From positions 1 to 64,000 of the forward strand of contig JALHMS010000023.1 of the NCBI GenBank assembly GCA_022843925.1: a stretch of 64,000 nucleotides of DNA. The letters are read 5' to 3'. The notes beneath the pieces are model-generated. The model saw only the letters and a program-made list of their open reading frames with translations. It was not told the DNA's origin and ran no database searches. This stretch comes from Burkholderiales bacterium. Its GTDB lineage: Bacteria > Pseudomonadota > Gammaproteobacteria > Burkholderiales > Ga0077523. A program made the translations under genes and the position numbers. Shown here piece by piece: positions 62,238 to 64,000 of this stretch; position 1 is the stretch's first letter; each line of letters opens with the position of its first letter.

Positions 62238-64000
62238 GTGAACAAGAAGAGCCTCTCCGAGAGCGACATCTGCGACAAGTTCATCCGACCTGCCATGGAG
62301 GCGGCCGGATGGGATGGCATGTTGCAGATCTACCGGGAGTACCCGTTGCGGGCGGGCCGTGTCGTCGTGCGTGGGCGGAAGGCCCGCCGGGATGCCTCGA
62401 CCGTGCTGCGCGCCGACTACGCGCTCTTCCACAAGGCGAACATCCCGCTGGCGATCGTCGAGGCCAAGGACAACAGGCACGCCGTGGGTGCCGGCATGGG
62501 CCAGGCGATCCAGTACGCCAACCTGCTCGACGTACCGTTCTGTTTCTCCAGCAACGGCGACGGCTTCGTCTTCCGCGATGCGACCCTTGCCGACGGCGTG
62601 CTCGAACGCACCCTGGCGCTGGACGAGTTCCCGTCCCCGACGGAACTGTGGAACCGCCTGTGCCTGTGGAAAGGGTGGACACCCGAAGTCCAGCGGGTCG
62701 CCGAGGCCGACTACGCGCCCAGCAAGACACCGCGCTACTACCAGATCAACGCCATCAATCGCACGGTGGAGGCGATCGCCCGCGGTCAGGACCGCGTGCT
62801 GCTGGTCATGGCCACCGGAACGGGCAAGACGTACACCGCGTTCCAGATCATCTGGCGCCTGTGGAAGAGTGGTGCGCGGAAGCGGATCCTCTATCTGGCC
62901 GATCGCAACATCCTGATCGACCAGACGATGGTGAATGACTTCCGTCCGTTCAAGGGTGCGATGGCCAAGCTGAGCCCCCACGCCAAGGGCATCGAGGTGG
63001 TGGACGCGCAGGGCGGGACCACCATCGAAGCGATCGATCTCGCCATCCACCGGACCACGAAGCAGGTCAACAAGAGCTACGAGATCTACCTGTCGCTGTA
63101 TCAGGCCGTGACCGGCACCGACGAAGGCGACGACATCTACCGCCAGTTCTCGCCGGACTTCTTCGATCTCGTGATCGTGGACGAATGCCATCGCGGCAGC
63201 GCGGCGGACGACTCGGCCTGGCGCGCCATCCTCACGTACTTCGGGCGTGCCACGCACATCGGGCTGACTGCCACGCCCAAGGAGACGGCCGACGTCTCCA
63301 ACACCGACTACTTCGGCGAGCCCGTCTACACCTACACGCTGCGCCAGGGCATCGAGGACGGCTACCTGGCACCGTACAAGGTGATCCGCGTCGACCTCGA
63401 CAAGGACACCTTCGGCTGGCGGCCCACCGACGGCATGACCGACAAGCTGGGCCAGGTGATCGAGGACCGCATCTACACCGGCCTCGACATGAACCGGTCG
63501 CTCGTGCTCGAAAAGCGCGACGAGGTCGTGGCGGCGCGCATCACCGAGTACCTCAAGGCCACGGACCGCTACGACAAGACGATCGTCTTCTGCGAGGACA
63601 TCGATCACGCGGCCCGCATGCGGCAGGCGCTGTCCAACGCGAATGCCGACATCTGCCGGTCCCACCCCAACTACGTCGTGCAGATCACCGGCGACAACGT
63701 CGAGGGCAAGCGCGAACTCGACAACTTCATCGACCCCGAGAAGACGTATCCCGTGATCGCGACGACATCCCGGTTGATGAGCACCGGCGTAGATGCCCAG
63801 ACCTGCAAGCTCATTGTGCTGGACCAGCACATCCGGTCGATGACGCTGTTCAAGCAGATCATCGGGCGCGGCACCCGTCTGCGGGAGGACCTCGGCAAGA
63901 GCTGGTTCACCATCCTCGACTTCAAGCGCGCCACCGAACTCTTCGCGGATTCGACCTTCGACGGTGATCCCGTGCAGATCTACGAGCCGCGGGGCGACGC
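62238..64000 (+). CDS. hsdR: Type I restriction enzyme R subunit, partial (runs off window)
   Basis: At least 587 residues, open at the window end. N-terminal nuclease domain with PD-(D/E)xK pattern: D60 (ADYALF) and E75-A-K77 (AIVEAKDNR). Superfamily 2 motor: Walker A MATGTGKT (191-198), DECH box ([10 protein letters not shown], about 315), SAT-like motif GLTATPKET, and motif [11 protein letters not shown]. HsdR restricts unmodified DNA with HsdM and HsdS, whose genes should lie nearby outside the window. GTG at 62238 begins the conserved start ([14 protein letters not shown]); the ribosome site is weak. Confidence 0.85.
   Translation, partial: MNKKSLSESDICDKFIRPAMEAAGWDGMLQIYREYPLRAGRVVVRGRKARRDASTVLRADYALFHKANIPLAIVEAKDNRHAVGAGMGQAIQYANLLDVPFCFSSNGDGFVFRDATLADGVLERTLALDEFPSPTELWNRLCLWKGWTPEVQRVAEADYAPSKTPRYYQINAINRTVEAIARGQDRVLLVMATGTGKTYTAFQIIWRLWKSGARKRILYLADRNILIDQTMVNDFRPFKGAMAKLSPHAKGIEVVDAQGGTTIEAIDLAIHRTTKQVNKSYEIYLSLYQAVTGTDEGDDIYRQFSPDFFDLVIVDECHRGSAADDSAWRAILTYFGRATHIGLTATPKETADVSNTDYFGEPVYTYTLRQGIEDGYLAPYKVIRVDLDKDTFGWRPTDGMTDKLGQVIEDRIYTGLDMNRSLVLEKRDEVVAARITEYLKATDRYDKTIVFCEDIDHAARMRQALSNANADICRSHPNYVVQITGDNVEGKRELDNFIDPEKTYPVIATTSRLMSTGVDAQTCKLIVLDQHIRSMTLFKQIIGRGTRLREDLGKSWFTILDFKRATELFADSTFDGDPVQIYEPRGD

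Overview
The window is high-GC DNA with tight, often overlapping operons, lipobox and Tat signal peptides, an OmpA-type lipoprotein and an outer-membrane beta-barrel, so the host is Gram-negative. Three proteins end in a PEP-CTERM sorting signal. A tryptophan-tryptophylquinone amine dehydrogenase, a PQQ alcohol dehydrogenase and a dimethylformamidase-like amidase are also present. Together these suggest an environmental betaproteobacterium; this is inference from gene content, with no rRNA or tRNA in the window to confirm it.

Layout. 0-3.5 kb: zinc aminopeptidase, alpha/beta hydrolase, TSUP permease, a small membrane protein and a cupin. 3.8-11.2 kb (all minus strand): a compact cluster encoding a GNAT-like protein, an acyl carrier protein, an adenylate-forming ligase, the two glutamate mutase subunits, their reactivating ATPase and a PLP decarboxylase. 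The logic matches the beta-amino-acid starter pathway of vicenistatin (glutamate to 3-methylaspartate to carrier-bound 3-aminoisobutyrate), but no polyketide synthase is present. The cluster lies between a complete Crp/Fnr gene and a copy of that gene's 3' end. 12.2-24.6 kb: AraC regulator, an aromatic-amine-dehydrogenase operon (aauBEDA plus cytochrome c), then a branched-chain-type ABC importer joined to a dimethylformamidase-like enzyme. The small amidase subunit is fused to the LivM permease and has its own internal Shine-Dalgarno and GTG. These genes look like an amide uptake, hydrolysis and amine oxidation route. 25.5-27.7 kb: a PQQ alcohol dehydrogenase with the lanthanide-type Asp-x-Asp motif, and a cytochrome c.

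28-37 kb: transglutaminase-like protein with a CoaBC-like flavoprotein lacking catalytic residues, AraC regulator, a 1027-residue STAND/SARP-type regulator, epoxide-hydrolase-like protein and OmpA-like lipoprotein. 37.3-46.1 kb (minus): a Dpp/Opp peptide importer, C69 peptidase, D-serine ammonia-lyase and an exported RidA, with a 164-bp MITE inside the run. 46.1-50.8 kb: two tandem spondin-domain PEP-CTERM genes made by a 1.18-kb duplication that also copied the start of an adjacent response-regulator gene; the intact two-component system follows. 50.9-61.2 kb: assorted metabolic genes, a MerR regulator with TGTACA boxes, an outer-membrane protein, a 136-bp tandem array and a large PEP-CTERM adhesin-like protein. 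61.5-64 kb: HigA-type antitoxin with a truncated HigB, and the start of a type I restriction HsdR gene that runs off the window.

Repeats are prominent: three copies of a 164-bp MITE with 20-bp inverted ends, REP-like palindromes in many gaps, and two larger repeat arrays at 24.6-25.5 and 54.0-54.9 kb.
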